Positions 32,425 through 44,844 of a DNA stretch of 64,000 nucleotides are shown here, one piece after another. Positions within the stretch are counted from its first letter, which is position 1. Every line of letters starts with the position of its first letter. The position numbers and the translations under genes are program-made. The DNA is from Choristoneura fumiferana (lineage: Eukaryota > Arthropoda > Insecta > Lepidoptera > Tortricidae): contig NC_133494.1 in the NCBI RefSeq assembly GCF_025370935.1, forward strand, positions 2,253,703-2,317,702. The letters are read 5' to 3'. The notes under the pieces are model-generated. The model had not been told where the DNA came from and ran no database searches. It saw only the letters and a list, made by a program, of their open reading frames with translations.

Positions 32425-33930
32425 TATATATAATTACTCATATTAATATATTATATTATTGCGTGTTGCGGCAGCCGCCGAGTCGCGTGCTCCTGAGAAG
32501 AAGGGCTACGAAATAGCCCGAAACATGTGGAGCTAAACTCGGTTTAAGACGTGAGTTGTTCGTTACAATATCATTTAATTTAAGAAAAGGTGACTACCTA
32601 GACACGTTCTTTCCGTGTTCCCTTTATTTAATCCTAATAATATGAGTAGAGCTCTGTTAGCGACCTATATAGCTAGAAATCTGTCATTACCTACTTAAAG
32701 TCGGAAGTCGGAATCTGAATAACCTGACATATTAGGAACTTGGCTAACTTCAAAAATGCCCTACTCATAATCGAACCTACTCAGAATCCGAATTAAATAG
32801 AAACTGGCAGCATTAGAGTCTTACTTACTCAGATTCTGGCCTAAAACTCAACTGATTTAATACGAATCTGTCCTGGCACGCCTAAAGGAAAGTCGGGACC
32901 CATTACGGCTCCCGACTGTTGAAATTTAAGTGACTTGACAGAGTTCTAGAATACTGTACGTATTTCTAGATCATAGATAGGTAGCAATATTTTCTTGGTT
33001 TTCAAATTTTTTTTTACGTTTTATGTTAAACTACGTAAAATTTTACGCTTTCAGTTGAGAACTTGTACTGGAGATAGTTATTAAATGCTCAATCACAGCG
33101 GAATCAAAGCTGTTTCTATTCATTTTTACTATTAAGGGGAACCCCAAGGTGCAAAGTCAATTGAGTAAGGGGAAAGAATTTGAGAAAATTATCTTAACAT
33201 GTAATACTGTAAAGAGATAAGATATAACTGTGTGTTTTTGTTTGTAACGGACAAGCAACTACTGAACAGATTTTTAAAATTCCGTGCCTTATATTATTAT
33301 AGGTATAGCCAATAAATTAAACGAGTATTATTAATTTATTGAATCAGGCGTTACTTGGCGGAGGTCCATATCAATAACTAAATATGAGTATTATTAGCTA
33401 TATTCTAGCTATATTAATAAAATTATAAACGCTCGACTTTAGCAAAAATTTGCACTCTAAAGTTGAATATTTTGCAAATAAATCGTTGTATTAAAAATCG
33501 TCTCCACAACCGCGTAATAATTTTAAAAGACCTATTATTCAACCAACGACACCACATACAATAAGATAAGGTCAAACGAGAAAAAAATAGCACCCAACTT
33601 TCGGTCTTCGGAAGGTTAGTTCTACGACTACCCCGAACCGTATTTTTATGGATTCGAATCGTAGCGCGAAGTCGCTCTTAGGTTAGAGGTATAGATTAGG
33701 TAATAAATAGTTCTTGTACTATTACGTAATCTATTTTTTGGCAGACGTTATACTATGAGTATCATAAAAGTTAGAAGGGATGTTCCGAAACGCATAAGCG
33801 ACGCCGCGGGTACAATGTAGGTGTATGATGAAGTCTTTTAACACTGCAGTTATAGTTAATACCCATTCTAAAAAAAACATCTTGATTGCCAATTATTTCA
33901 AAAGGCTAGGCGGGCATGCAGGAAAATCCA
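32425..33930. other. Intergenic DNA with one MITE arm
   Basis: About 32490-32575 is a single arm of the 10009-10261 MITE (GGGCTACGAAATAGCCCGAA to 'gagttgttcgttacaatatc'). The rest is AT-rich with no recognised gene. 'gcggaggtccatatcaata' near 33358 recurs in reverse near 40620, marking another low-copy repeat. Confidence 0.4.
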
Positions 33931-33931
33931 T

Positions 33932-34240
33932 CCTCCCCCCATCTCAGCCTATATACGTCCCACTGCTGGGCACAGGCCTCCTCTCGGAACAAGAGGGCTT
34001 GGGCCATAGTTCCCACGCGGGCCCAGTGCGGATTGGGAACATCACACGCACCATTGAATTGCTTCGCAGGTTTGTGCGCAGGTTTCCTCACGATGTTCTC
34101 CTTCACCGCAAAGCTCGTGGTAAATTTCAAATGTAATTCCGCACATGAATTTCGAAAAACTCAGAGGTGCGAGCCGAGGTTTGAACCCACGACCCTCTGC
34201 TTGAGAGGCGATAGGTCAAACCACTAGGCTACCACGGCTT
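33932..34240. repeat. SINE-like composite repeat, halves in the other order
   Basis: It runs from TATATACGTCCCACTGCTGG through 'tttcctcacgatgttctccttcaccg' to a tRNA-like head (TTTGAACCCACGACC; minus-strand A box near 34215). At 6535-6790 the first half lies downstream and inverted, so the two halves move separately or one locus is rearranged. Confidence 0.55.
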
Positions 34241-34650
34241 CCGGCAGAAAAATAACGTAGCATACCGATATGTGTATTAAAACTTAATTGAAACGAATTA
34301 CATTTGAAACCGTAAATAAAACATTGAGGAATAGGTAATTAGGAGATTAAATATGTATGATTGAAACGAACTTAAAAATATATTCTTATACAAAAACCTA
34401 TCGTCCGTGGTGAACGTGCATAATTAACTGTATCCGTCAATTAAACTTAATTAATAGATCAAAATTTCCATCGCTACATACACGTATCTGCATGCTAATG
34501 CGACTTGAATTTCTTGACATTACCTATTAATTCTATAGTTACCTTACTTAAATACAAACACTCTGTGATACAAACGAAGAAATCTAAACGCGTGGCGAGA
34601 CATTTCATACAGAAATCAAGTCAATTTTGAGCACCGATAAAACAACCAGG

Positions 34651-37160
34651 ATGTGGAAGACAATACGCAAATTCGGTATGAGCTATCACGACCTTCCGAC
34701 GATGATCTGGAACGTGGCAGTGATGCTGCGGCTTGTGAGCCTCCGGATCGACCCACGGAACACTAAACGTAAGTGCATACAACATTTATCAAAAACGAAG
34801 AAGATTTCATAGCACGGGCGGGACGGGATTCCAAACCCACATTTTCAGTGGCTTTACACGCCTGTATCCTATCGACTGACCACCGAGGAATCCGACCAAC
34901 TATTAACTTTTTTATATACAAACGGAGGATACAAACAAGTGGTAAAACAAAAACGCGAGGAAGTTTATCGGCACGCACATTTTCCCGTTGTTACCGTTTT
35001 ATGCACGATATGGTAACAGGCGCCCTATGTGATTCTTGTTTTCAGCCATCTCAGCCATCCTCTTAATCACAACAGGCGTATGCGTTGTCTGTTACATCTA
35101 CAACTATCAGATATCGACACTTTGGTTCGTGTTCATCCGCTGCCGGGAGACCGGAGACGTCGTTGCCGCCATGATGGTTCTATCTACAGGAACAACTAGC
35201 CTCATAGGGATTACTAAACTTTTCTACATGTATTTACATCAGTAAGTTCAATCAATACTAATAATCTATGACTAAGTGCTTGAAAGCTCAAAATCTAATT
35301 GTATGTTTTGTTTAGTTATTCTTCAAAATTATGCGCACTAGTTGCGTTGGTACAACTGTGTGAAATTTGGTGCATTCGCAATGTTTGGTTAACTTTTGGT
35401 AGACGCAGTTGGCATACCATTCCAAACAAAATGCGGAAAAGGTATCATGACTTTAAAAGATTTTTGAAGCATTTAAATTTTTAATTCAATAACTTCAGAT
35501 GACTACTTGTCCAGTAGCAGGGCACTTTAAGACTAAAAAACTCACAGGGAAAAGGTCCAATCGATGGTGGCCGGCTACATTGAATACGACAAGTCTCCAA
35601 TCGCCCCAGCCACTACCGCGCTCATGACTGGGTCCATGAGGAATGTTAAGAAGCGCGCTCTGCTGTTTGGAGTTTTCTTGATAGGCAACGGGTTTGCGTA
35701 CAACATACAGCCGCTGTTCAAGTCTGGACGCCACCTAATGGACGATGACCAAATTCTTTACGGTAAGAATGGCTTCATTGACATAACAATTAGAATTGCA
35801 TTTTTAGATGATTAACTCCCAGAAATTTTTGTTATCGTTATTGGAATTGATGGAACGACCTGGGGTATTTGCAGCTGGAAGAATCGTATCGGGGGTCTCT
35901 TGCCTATTTTGAATGGGTTTGTTAATGGACCAGCCAGACACGGAAAACTCCTCAGTTACTTTCTGTATATTGTCGATATGGTTAATTATGATTATATCAT
36001 CTACTATGTTCTTTATATTATGTAACTACTATTCTTCTATTACCTATGTCCAACAATGGGCGTCCTATGGCTGATTATGATGATGTGGATGATGATGATT
36101 CTTTTTTTATTAATTACGTAAAACCGATCAGCCAAATAAGAAGTCTATAAATGTTAAATAACTTCCTATCAAATGAATATTTAATTACAAATAAAATACC
36201 ATGTCTTACAAAAATCTATGTACCTAACACGTTTGTCTGCACTAGGGTTACTAGATAGCTCTGTGTTGCAGGCTAAAAGACCTAAATAATAGGTATGTCA
36301 CTAAATTTGAAATTTCAAGTTGAAAGACATGTTTTATTGGCATTATTGTTTTACGTTTATGATATGAAAACTGTAATCAACATCAGGATGATACTACATA
36401 TTAGGCTGATGCTACATAATATTTTGAATTACTTAGTTTAGTTTTATTCACAGGACTGGAGCCGATGCTGGAAACACCAAATTATCAGATCGCTCTTATC
36501 AATATAGTAATATCAGTGAATTTCATATGTTTCATTGTTTCAAATATCACTGGACTTCTGATAATTACCACAGGATACAGCGAGGCAAGATTGCTTGCCC
36601 TTAGCCTAGAGATAAAAAATCTCTGGCAAGACGCACTACAATATTACAGAGACAATTTCGACCTTAATTATGAAGAAGATAGTTACGACAAAAGAGCTAA
36701 AACAGAACTAAACAAATACATTAAACTTCGCTTATTCACTATACAAAAAAGCCATTCTACCAACATACACCTCGTTAAAAGCATTGAAGACATATTTCGG
36801 GATGCAATCGCCGTGGAATTCCTTCTCCTTACATTATCGCTCATAGCTGACCTTCTCGGAGGTTTGGATCACACATATATCATAATGCCTTTTGCTTTGA
36901 TGCAAGTGGGTGTGGATTGCTTTACTGGACAGAGACTGATGGACGCCAGCCTTGCGTTTGCAGCTGCTGTTTATGATTGCAAGTGGGAGAATTTCGATGC
37001 ATCAAACAGGAAGACCGTGCAGTTGATGCTACAAATTTCTCAGAAGACTTTGATGCTGTCTGCTGGTGGTGTGACAGCCCTCAGCTTCGGCTGTCTGATG
37101 TCCTTGATGAGATCTGTCTACTCAGCGTACACTGCATTGCACTCGTCTATGAATTACTAG
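34651..37160 (+). CDS. Odorant receptor OR-C (7tm_6 family), four exons, complete
   Basis: Exons are 34651-34768, 35046-35241, 35548-35762 and 36454-37160, with phases 1, 2, 1 as in OR-A and OR-B, giving 411 residues. It starts MWKTIRKFG, aligned with MMETLQKFG of OR-A. Exon 2 carries two hydrophobic segments, exon 3 one, and exon 4 the rest with NITGLLIITTGYSEA, YDCKWENFD, LSAGGV and YSAYTALH. The loop after TM4 is short (YRDNFDLNYEED) and acidic, where OR-A/B have a long basic stretch. The introns are short and mostly free of repeats. It is a clear diverged paralogue of OR-A, sitting downstream in the same orientation. The ligand is unknown. Confidence 0.9.
36045..36100 (+). mobile_element. 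RTE-like 3' tail in OR-C intron 3
   Basis: CCTATGTCCAACAATGGGCG followed by an imperfect (GAT)n run matches the end of the element at 160-420. Only about 55 bp survive. Confidence 0.5.
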
Positions 37161-37360
37161 AAGAGCTTTGGCCAATTGTTGATGATGTTTGAGATCATTT
37201 TATTAGTATCGATTTGTAATTTAGAAGTAATTATGTAATCAAAACATAGAGCTCATTAATAAAATGGCTGTCATTTCGAACACTTAGGTACCTTACTTAA
37301 ATAAATTGATAGCAAGGTATAAAATACAATGACTTTAATTATAGCTGTTTTAAAGTAACA

Positions 37361-37560
37361 CTAGCCTGTTTGCCCGCGACTCCGTCTGCGTAGAATTCTT
37401 TTATCGCTATCCCGCGGGTACTCTTTATGCAATTTTCTGGGAATCAAACTATCTGTATACCGAATTTCATCTAAATCGGTTCAGTGGTTTATTCATGATG
37501 AGGAAATAAACAAGCAAACAAACAGACGTTCAAACTTTCGCATTAATAATATTAGTAGGA
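37361..37560 (-). mobile_element. Lep1-type Helitron, compact copy
   Basis: On the minus strand it begins TCCTACTAATATTATTAATG and ends GGCTAG, flanked by A (37360) and T (37561). It is 200 bp with CCCGCGGGTA inside and no coding sequence. It lies just after the OR-C stop. Confidence 0.85.
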
Positions 37561-38450
37561 TTTACTGCTTATGTTCTATAAAATCGATTTGACATAGAAA
37601 TAATGTAACTTCTTTCTTCTGTTCAGTTTTTTCTGCTTCTTGAGCATTTCTTTCTAAAGGGTGCGTATCTAGTTGCATAATTTAATAATAATATTTTTTA
37701 AAGTTTGAAGTTTAATTTATTTTTTATTTTAATTTAATTTAAAATTAAGACAACAAATGTTCCAAGAGTTAGTAAACACGAAAATACTTAATAACTACAT
37801 ATGCAAGTGTACAGTAAAAAATAAAATTAAAATTAAACATTGAAAATGGTATACAAATAACCAGTGCCGGTTTTAGCACTCCCAGTGCCCTGGGCGAGAT
37901 TTCCACGGCGCCCCCAATTTTTGGGAATTTCCTAGTAAGAGTATAGGTTTCACTCAATGAGCGAGAGGATAAAAGGGGCGCCTGTAGCCCTTTATAAGCC
38001 CCTTATAAGCCCTTATAAGCGGGCGCCCTTATAAGTCCGGCGCCCTGGGCGGTCGCCCCACCGCGCCCTACCCTAACGCGTTACTGCATATAACCAATGA
38101 GATTCATCTTCTGCTGGCAAAGTGGCGCCTGCAAGGCTTAGGTAATACTAGTCATAATTGTTGTTAGTCAATGATCTTTTTTCCCGCCAAAACCGTAATT
38201 TTTTCAGAAATTTCGTCTGAACGATTAATGGATTCAGACAAAAAAGAGTAATGACAAACATTACATTATGACTTTTAGCAATTATGCGGCCCAATATTAG
38301 ACCTAGGTCCGTTATTAAGTGTATGAGTACAGTGTTCCTTTTTTAGAGTTCCTCATAGTGCTTAACCCATTTAAATTGGCTACCTTGTGCACCTAAAGCG
38401 GTAGTAAATTCTAAGTCTCTGGTAGGGACGGTGTCAGATTCTTACCCCCT
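37561..38450. other. Intergenic DNA downstream of OR-C
   Basis: It is AT-rich, then about 37890-38075 is a GC-rich low-copy repeat with several CTTATAAGC words and 'gggcgccctt'. No gene is recognised. Confidence 0.4.
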
Positions 38451-38600
38451 TATTCATAAAACTTAACAAGCCTATGTTAACTAACAAATGCTTTGTCCCT
38501 TTCTAACAAATACAAATGTCGAAGTGACAGATAAGGACAAACGAATTTTAGCGGCATTTTAACTAAAATAGGTTTGATTGTCGTTTATGAATAAGGGGGT
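38451..38600. mobile_element. Hairpin MITE
   Basis: CCCCCTTATTCATAAA at the left and TTTATGAATAAGGGGG at the right are perfect inverses. Inner pairing includes the ACAAAT/ATTTGT type words. It is non-coding. Confidence 0.75.
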
Positions 38601-38612
38601 TAGCTCTTACGG

Positions 38613-38815
38613 CACTGTTTTTCAACCTTTTTCATGACACCCCTGTTGTTTATTTTTTTTTTTCATGTAGTTTATTTTGTGCCAAATATTATTAATTAAC
38701 ATTTTTTTAATAAATATTTTTACTTATTTTTTTACTGGAGCAGTTTTCGCAGCAACTTATAGGGGTTTCGCGACCCCCTAAAGAGGCTTCGCGACTCACA
38801 GGTTGAAAAACACTG
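38613..38815. mobile_element. hAT-type MITE with 8 bp target duplication
   Basis: The inverted ends are CACTGTTTTTCAACCT and AGGTTGAAAAACACTG. TCTTACGG is repeated directly at 38605-38612 and 38816-38823. An 8 bp duplication with CA-TG type ends is the hAT signature. It is 203 bp and non-coding. Confidence 0.9.
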
Positions 38816-38823
38816 TCTTACGG

Positions 38824-39254
38824 GATCCGATATAACGAGCGAGGTTAAGCTTCAGCTCAGAGGGGCGACTACGTTTAACCAGAAAAAGAGGAATTTTCTT
38901 CCTACAATTTCAATTTTACTATTTGCTACTCAAGACTTCAAGCACAAGTCTGCGAAAAATTAGTTTGTCGCGCCCGCGGGAACTATGAGTTTCTGGGATA
39001 AAAAGTATCTTGTTCTCCTCAGGCCCTCATATTAACACCGTGTTAAATTTTATCATAAGCGAAAAAAAAGTCCGCTTAGTAAAAACATATGTAATTACCA
39101 ATATCAACATAAAGTAAAGAAAGCTTTGTGCCTTCATTTTAAATTGATGTTTTGCAAATTTAAAAAATGTTTAGTTAAAAAACCTTGGAATTTGTACGGA
39201 GAGTTTAAGCGCTTCATCAACGTTTAAGATGTTCAGTGGGTTGGCCGTATTCCT
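38824..39254. other. Intergenic DNA, nothing recognised
   Basis: CGCCCGCGGGAACTATG near 38970 is a short Helitron-interior relic. Otherwise nothing. Confidence 0.35.
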
Positions 39255-39325
39255 TTGTAGTTCAGTCGGTACACCTCTGCTGCATATAGCCAAAGGAGCG
39301 GGTTTAAATCGCGTCTGGCAATCCG
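39255..39325 (+). repeat. tRNA-derived pseudogene or SINE head
   Basis: A-box-like TAGTTCAGTCGGTA and B-box-like GGTTTAAATC are about 35 bp apart on the plus strand. The acceptor arms do not pair well by eye, so a working tRNA is unlikely. Confidence 0.4.
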
Positions 39326-39565
39326 ATAATCCTTTTCGTGTTTAAAAAAAAACGGATTTTGCTGAGCTTTAAAACAAATACCTAATATTGCAAAATAGAT
39401 CATCTTTTTTCCACGAACCCGTGGCTACCCCATCGATGGCCGTCTCGTTTAATCTTCTTAATTGGCAGAGCGCATTGTTAGCACTGTTTCTATGTATATC
39501 TACGGATAAAGAAATAATACTTGTATCTGTATACAAAGGCACTGTCTCAGCCATGTACAGTCGAG

Positions 39566-39690
39566 GAAACTGAATCTAGGACCATGGTGGAACCTTTTCA
39601 TGATCAATGTCCTTGATTGATTGGCAGATGTATGGAATGTCAATAAGACATCAGCACCACAAAGGTTCCACCCGTACGCCATTCAGTTTC
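39566..39690. mobile_element. Hairpin MITE
   Basis: The ends GAAACTGAATCTAGG and 'cgccattcagtttc' are inverted, with an inner pair GGTGGAACCTTT / AAAGGTTCCACC. It resembles in design the element at 44638-44779, which also carries GGTTCCATGG-type inner words. Confidence 0.7.
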
Positions 39691-39744
39691 TTTGGCTGTA
39701 GGTACGTAACGCAAAGAGGCGACAGATGTGTTGATATAAGAGCT

Positions 39745-40415
39745 TTTTCAGATTATGCGATCCGATATCGATATCGGACACCAATAATCTGAAAGACAGG
39801 TAGGTACAGTCGGAGTAAAAAAAGGTTCGTCACCTTAAGGTCTATTTTTGTTTGCTCAGTATGAGCGATAATCTGCTTTACCAATTGAGTAGGTATGAGA
39901 TACTGCATCAAACTGTCAACCTGCTAAACATAATATTGTTTAAAGGTGACCATAGCAACCCTACCACTACACTTTGGCACTGAAAAACACTGACAATTAA
40001 ACAGAACATTATTTGATTCAAACTCTTACGACGCTGTTTATTGAAAAGGTTTAGCATTAATATGACCCTTATTATCATGTCAAGTAAGTATGATTTGATA
40101 TGACCTTGTCTACTCAGTGCTTTGGTTTCAAAACGTACTAAGAGTCTATGACTGTATAAAGGAATCAATTTAATAACTGACGAAGGTTTTCCTACTCCCA
40201 CTGTACATACTTATATTAAAGGAAAGAAAGAAAGAAACAAAACATTTATTCGTGACATGACATGACGTGACGTGACATGCATAAGAATAATAATAAAAAT
40301 AGAATTCATACATTTATTTATTTCATTCATTTTACTTGCCCCGATATCAGTATCGGCGTCCGATTCCAATACCAATATCGGATCGGATAATCTGAAAACG
40401 CTCTAACGCCTGACG
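39745..40415. mobile_element. GATATCGG-type palindromic elements and a (GAAA)n tail
   Basis: A short palindrome with TCCGATATCGATATCGGA lies at about 39755-39795. About 40338-40408 is a half element, CTTGCCCCGATATC to CGGATAATCTGAAAACGC, related to 41446-41795. Between them 40216-40260 has (GAAA)n followed by 'catttattcgtg' and a CATGACATGACG run, the reverse of the tail family at 28613-29049. Confidence 0.5.
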
Positions 40416-40439
40416 GAAAAAGAGGGAAGTTATATATAG

Positions 40440-41132
40440 GTATATAAGTTTCAAGCCAGTGTATGTTTGTTTGTCTGTGGCATCGTACCTCTCAGAATGA
40501 TGGACCGATTTCGACGCGGTATTTTTACGTGAAAGCGAGTCTCCTTTTGATGGTTAAACCTTTTTTGTGATAAAACAATTACTTTGCTCACCTTAAAGAT
40601 CGCGAGTGTTTTGGTTTATTGATATGGACCTCCGCGAAGGAACGCCTGCGCATGATTTAAAAAAAAATATTAAACTTTGTAATAGGTAAAGATGTCCGGG
40701 GATTTTTCACCTTTTCTAGGGGCCAAATAACTTAACAATTATTATTCGGCGCCGATATAAGAAAATAAATGAATATAATTTCACGAAAAAAAAGCTTGAT
40801 TGTTATTTAATTATTTTGCATCGTTATATCTTAGTAAGAACGCCTTTTACGCTGTAAGAGATTTTTTTCAAACTTTCAATCGCTCTCCTGTAAAGTAGCA
40901 CTTTCCGAGTTGTATCAGTCTTCAGAGAGGCGCAGAATTATTCTTTAACTTTCAATCTTTTTTCTTGAACTTTGTCTGTATTTGAATTTCAATCAAAGTA
41001 TTAGCTCAATTTTATTCATTGAAACGCCATTCTTAGAGTTTTATGGGATAAGACTTGAAAGTTTAATAAATAAAAACTCGTTTCAACGGCACGTGGAATA
41101 TTGTAGGAGTTGTGGTACATTACACAGGAACA
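40440..41132. other. Repeat relics and AT-rich intergenic DNA
   Basis: About 40455-40560 is a diverged 'ccgatttcgacgcg' member of the CCCCGACGC family. The remainder has no recognised gene. Confidence 0.4.
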
Positions 41133-41267
41133 GGGGGCTACTACGAAATTCGAAATACGAAGTTCATATCGTATCTACCGTCCCGCTGACGCTAATATTA
41201 TTTAATACGAGAGTGAGAGAGATGGTACGATACGAACTTTGATTTTAGAATTTCGTAGTAGCCCCCC
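41133..41267. mobile_element. Hairpin MITE (CTACTACGAAATTCG family), intact
   Basis: GGGGGCTACTACGAAATTCG at the left pairs with 'gaatttcgtagtagcccccc' at the right. Inner ACGAAGTTC / GAACTTTG words also pair. It is 135 bp and the best preserved hairpin of its family here. Confidence 0.85.
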
Positions 41268-41445
41268 AGAACGATATCATCACAAGCTTACAGCTCAGCT
41301 AGGCAGCGCCATTGCCATCTCTAACAACGGGTAGGCAACGTTGAGTGGGATCGGCACGCTAGTGTTGCCAACCCTGTAGTCGCTAGTATTGCCTACCCTG
41401 AGAGGAGTAGTGTACCGGTAACGAGAATGTGGTGTAACGTGGAGC

Positions 41446-41795
41446 GTTTTCAGATTATCCGATCCGATATCGGTATCGGACGCCGATACGATATCGGGGC
41501 AAGTAAAATGTATGAAATATGTAGGTACCTGTCTTTCATATTATAAATGCGAAAGTGTGTTTGTAAGTTTGTCCGTCTTTCACGTCGAAACGGAGCGACG
41601 GATCAACGTGATTTTTGGCATAGTTTATAGGTGGCTGACATAGGCTACTTTTTATCCCGGAAAATGCTGCAGTTCCCAAAAGAATTCCACACGGGCGCAG
41701 CCGCGGGCACAAGCTAGTATAAATTTTACTTGCCCCGATATCGTATCGGCGTCCGATACCGATATCGGATCGGATAATTTGAAAACGCTCTGAGA
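41446..41795. mobile_element. GATATCGG palindromic element split by a Helitron
   Basis: The left arm (about 41446-41515) runs AGCGTTTTCAGATTATCCGA to 'ggggcaagtaaaat'. The right arm (about 41722-41795) is its complement, 'attttacttgcccc' to 'aaaacgctctgag'. Between them lies a plus-strand Lep1-type Helitron. Confidence 0.75.
41532..41717 (+). mobile_element. Lep1-type Helitron, compact copy
   Basis: It starts near TCTTTCATATTATAAATGCG and ends GGGCACAAGCTAG before T. Interior blocks are 'ttttatcccggaaaatg' and 'cacgggcgcagccgcggg'. The 5' end is slightly degraded, and the 3' CTAG-T is exact. Confidence 0.75.
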
Positions 41796-42154
41796 TGACG
41801 CTTATGAGGCTTTGCACGCGTAAATCATTAGGTCTGTTGATATGAAAATCGGGAACCCCGCGGGAAACCTACGGGATTTAGCAAAAATATCGTGTGGCTG
41901 TGTGAGCCCACCTCTGTGGGTGCATGCGACAGACGTGTCCAGCCCAGTCTCATTTCAGATTAGCAGTCTCTTTCCCAACGTCGGCTGTAGGTACATGTTT
42001 TTGAGCGCAGATTTCGGATTATGGTATCTGGGTATCATGTCTAATACTTAAAAAAATAATTGCCATTTTAGATAAAATCCAAAAGAAACCTCAAATGAGT
42101 TAGTTATTGTCGACAAGAAAGACTAATTTTGTTGCCCGACTGTTTATGAGCATT

Positions 42155-42365
42155 TTTAACCCCCGACGCAAAAAGAGGGGTGTTATAAGTTTGATCGCTA
42201 TGTGTGTCTGTGTGTCTGTCTGTGGCACCGTAGCTCTTAAACGGGTGGACCGATTTGAATGCGGTTTTTTTTATTTTAAAGCAGGTGTTCTAGCGATGGT
42301 TCTTAGGCATGTTTTATCGAAATCGGTTCAGCCGTTTCAAGATCATCAGCTCTTTTGTTCGCTGA
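42155..42365 (+). repeat. Dispersed repeat ('CCCCGACGCAAAAAG' family)
   Basis: It runs CCCCCGACGCAAAAAGAGGG to 'cggttcagccgtttcaa'. It is a close copy of 43685-43920. Confidence 0.65.
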
Positions 42366-43684
42366 GGTAGGAATCTTAGACGCATAATTGGCATTTACTT
42401 TACTTTCAAACATAGAGTTATTTCAAACATAGATTTTAATGCCTATAAAACTGAATTGTATTGTATAACATTTTATGTACAATAAACATAAAATACACAA
42501 AAATAACAGTTTACATTGTGAGACAGATGTATAAAGGCAAACTTATCCCATAAAAGAGTCTTCTCCAATTAACCTTTGCACGATTGTCAGGAGAATAGAA
42601 ACTAGAGTGGGTAGGCACGTCATGATAAAAAGTTAAATGAACCGAAACCTAAAATTAATCTACACTGTGAAAATATACGAAGATACTCGTATATTGTTTA
42701 TACATATACATATTATAAACCCATTTGCAAAAAACGGGCACCCAAAACTTTTCTATATACACCTATGAAAATCTTAAACATATACCTAGGTACAATAACG
42801 TAAAAAAACTGTACAGAAAAATAAGAATAATACATTCAAGTTATCATAAATACGAGAATTTCCTTGCCGTCGGAGTTTCTGTTCTGTTCTACTTAAAATA
42901 TTGTTATTTCGTTAAATCTCCCTGTTTTTATATCCTAATTGTTTGAGAGTTTTCTGACGCTGAATGTGGAACTCGTAATTAAATAAAGATTTGAAGAGTA
43001 AAATTATAAGGCACTTTTGGTATCTTTTATTAGCAACGAGGTATTTTTTTCATTTGCACGCGTAAAATTATTTGAAAATCTTAGAATTAACAATCTCATA
43101 GGACCTTGCTCGCTCAGTAGGTACCTATAGGTGTAGGGTTCTGTAGCTGTCACTACAAAGAACTGCAGTGGAGATGAAAACTTTTTACGGTTTTTTTAGA
43201 GCACGAGCAAAAGAGAAAAAATATATTTATATTGTCAAGCGCTGTTTTTCGGTAATAACTACGACGACGACGACGACACACACCGCACACACGACATACA
43301 CCGACGACGCTTAGATAAAAAAAATATTACTAAGCTAATTTTGCAGGAAATCAGCATAGTCCCCTCGGGATTGGGATAAACGAATTCTTCGCAGATGAAG
43401 TCGCGGGCTACAGCTAGGTAGTGCATAATTATTTTTAACTTTTTAGCTGTCGTTTTTGGCGGCGTTTTTTGTGTCGGGGGTTTTTAATTTTTTTATTTAT
43501 AAATACTTAGTTTTATGGGCCGCGCTTACCAACCCTGCTGGTGAAAGCGTCACTGTAAAACCACACAAAGATATATGGATAGATAGATAGATAAAATGAT
43601 ATTTATTATTTATTAATATTTGTTACTGCAACCACACACAATCAAAATTAGAGAAATTAGAAAAGAACAGTCCTAACTTAAAAG
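42366..43684. other. Intergenic DNA with short simple repeats
   Basis: An (ACG)n run lies at about 43260-43277 and a GATA run at 43574-43590. A Helitron 3' relic ('gatgaagtcgcgggctacagctag') is near 43398. A 73-codon frame at 42725 has no recognisable features. Confidence 0.4.
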
Positions 43685-44100
43685 TAAACATTTTTAACCC
43701 CCGACGCAAAAAGAGGGGTTTTATAAGTTTGACCGCTATTTGTGTCCGTTGTCTGTGTGTGCGTCTGTCTGTGGCACCGTAGCTCTTGAACGGGTGAACC
43801 GATTTGAATGCAGATTTTTTTTATTTGAAAGCAGATTTTCTAGCGATAGTTCTTAGACATGTTTTATCAAAATCGGTTCAGCCGTTTTTGAGATATTGAA
43901 CTTTGAAGGGACAATGTCGGGGGTTTTCCAACTTTTTGTTGGTTAGGTTATAATTATGCTAATAACATTCAAATTCAAAAAGGTCCACCCGTGAGCTATG
44001 GTGCCACAGACAGACAGACAGACACACACACAGACATACAGACACACATAGCGATCAAACTTATAACACCCTTCTTATTGCGACAGGGGCTAAAAAGAGA
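43685..44100. repeat. Two inverted 'CCCCGACGC' family copies
   Basis: A forward copy (43685-43925) is followed by a reversed partial copy (about 43978-44100, read back from 'cgacaggggctaaaaag' through 'cacatagcgatcaaacttataacacc'). The head-to-head pair could fold into a hairpin. Confidence 0.55.
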
Positions 44101-44637
44101 AAAAAAAAAGTCGCCTCACAACAAATATGCAGCCACCCTTCCGTTCCAAAAGGGGGTCCAACCGAGCTCTATTCTAAGCTTCTGCAGTCTATCTGTCCAT
44201 CGATCTATCCACACGTTACAGAGCTGTAAATTTTAATGTAATTTAATTCAATAAGTGCGAATTACAAGGTTTGATAAAGAACAAAAAAACCATACATGAA
44301 ATGTTGTTTATTTCGGTATAGTAGGCAAGGAACCTTTCGCATGCGGATTTGACTCGATCTTGGCTGTTTCTTTATTGGTTATAAGTATACGGATCGCTAA
44401 AAAACTACAGAAAGCGGCAAGCTTGCTAGTTCGGAACTCCACAGTTTGTGGCTTGCGACAGAGGGGTTAAAGTTTCCCCCACTTTTTTACTTTCTTGTAG
44501 GAACAGTTTCCGAGGGTGCTGTTACGGTTTTTACTGCACTTATGCGATATAAAGCGAAAGTCTGTAGTAGAACTTCTTTACTTTTACTGAAAGCTTACGG
44601 ACGTACGTAAACAAATTTTGTAGGTACGTTAAGTACG

Positions 44638-44779
44638 GTCAAGGACTTTAATTCTTGAGAAACCATGGAACCATTTCACAGTAAACGTCATAGTGACATC
44701 GCATTAATTAACAAGAAAATTCGTAATGACTTTTCCTTTGAAAAGGTTCCATGGTAGCTCATGAATTAAAGTCCTTGAC
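44638..44779. mobile_element. Hairpin MITE
   Basis: The ends GTCAAGGACTTTAATTC and 'gaattaaagtccttgac' are perfect inverses, with an inner CCATGGAACC / GGTTCCATGG pair. It is 142 bp. Confidence 0.85.
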
Positions 44780-44844
44780 GAACGAAACGAAACGAACGAA
44801 AGACGAACGAGGATTATCTATATAAGTATATAAAATTCAAAGTC

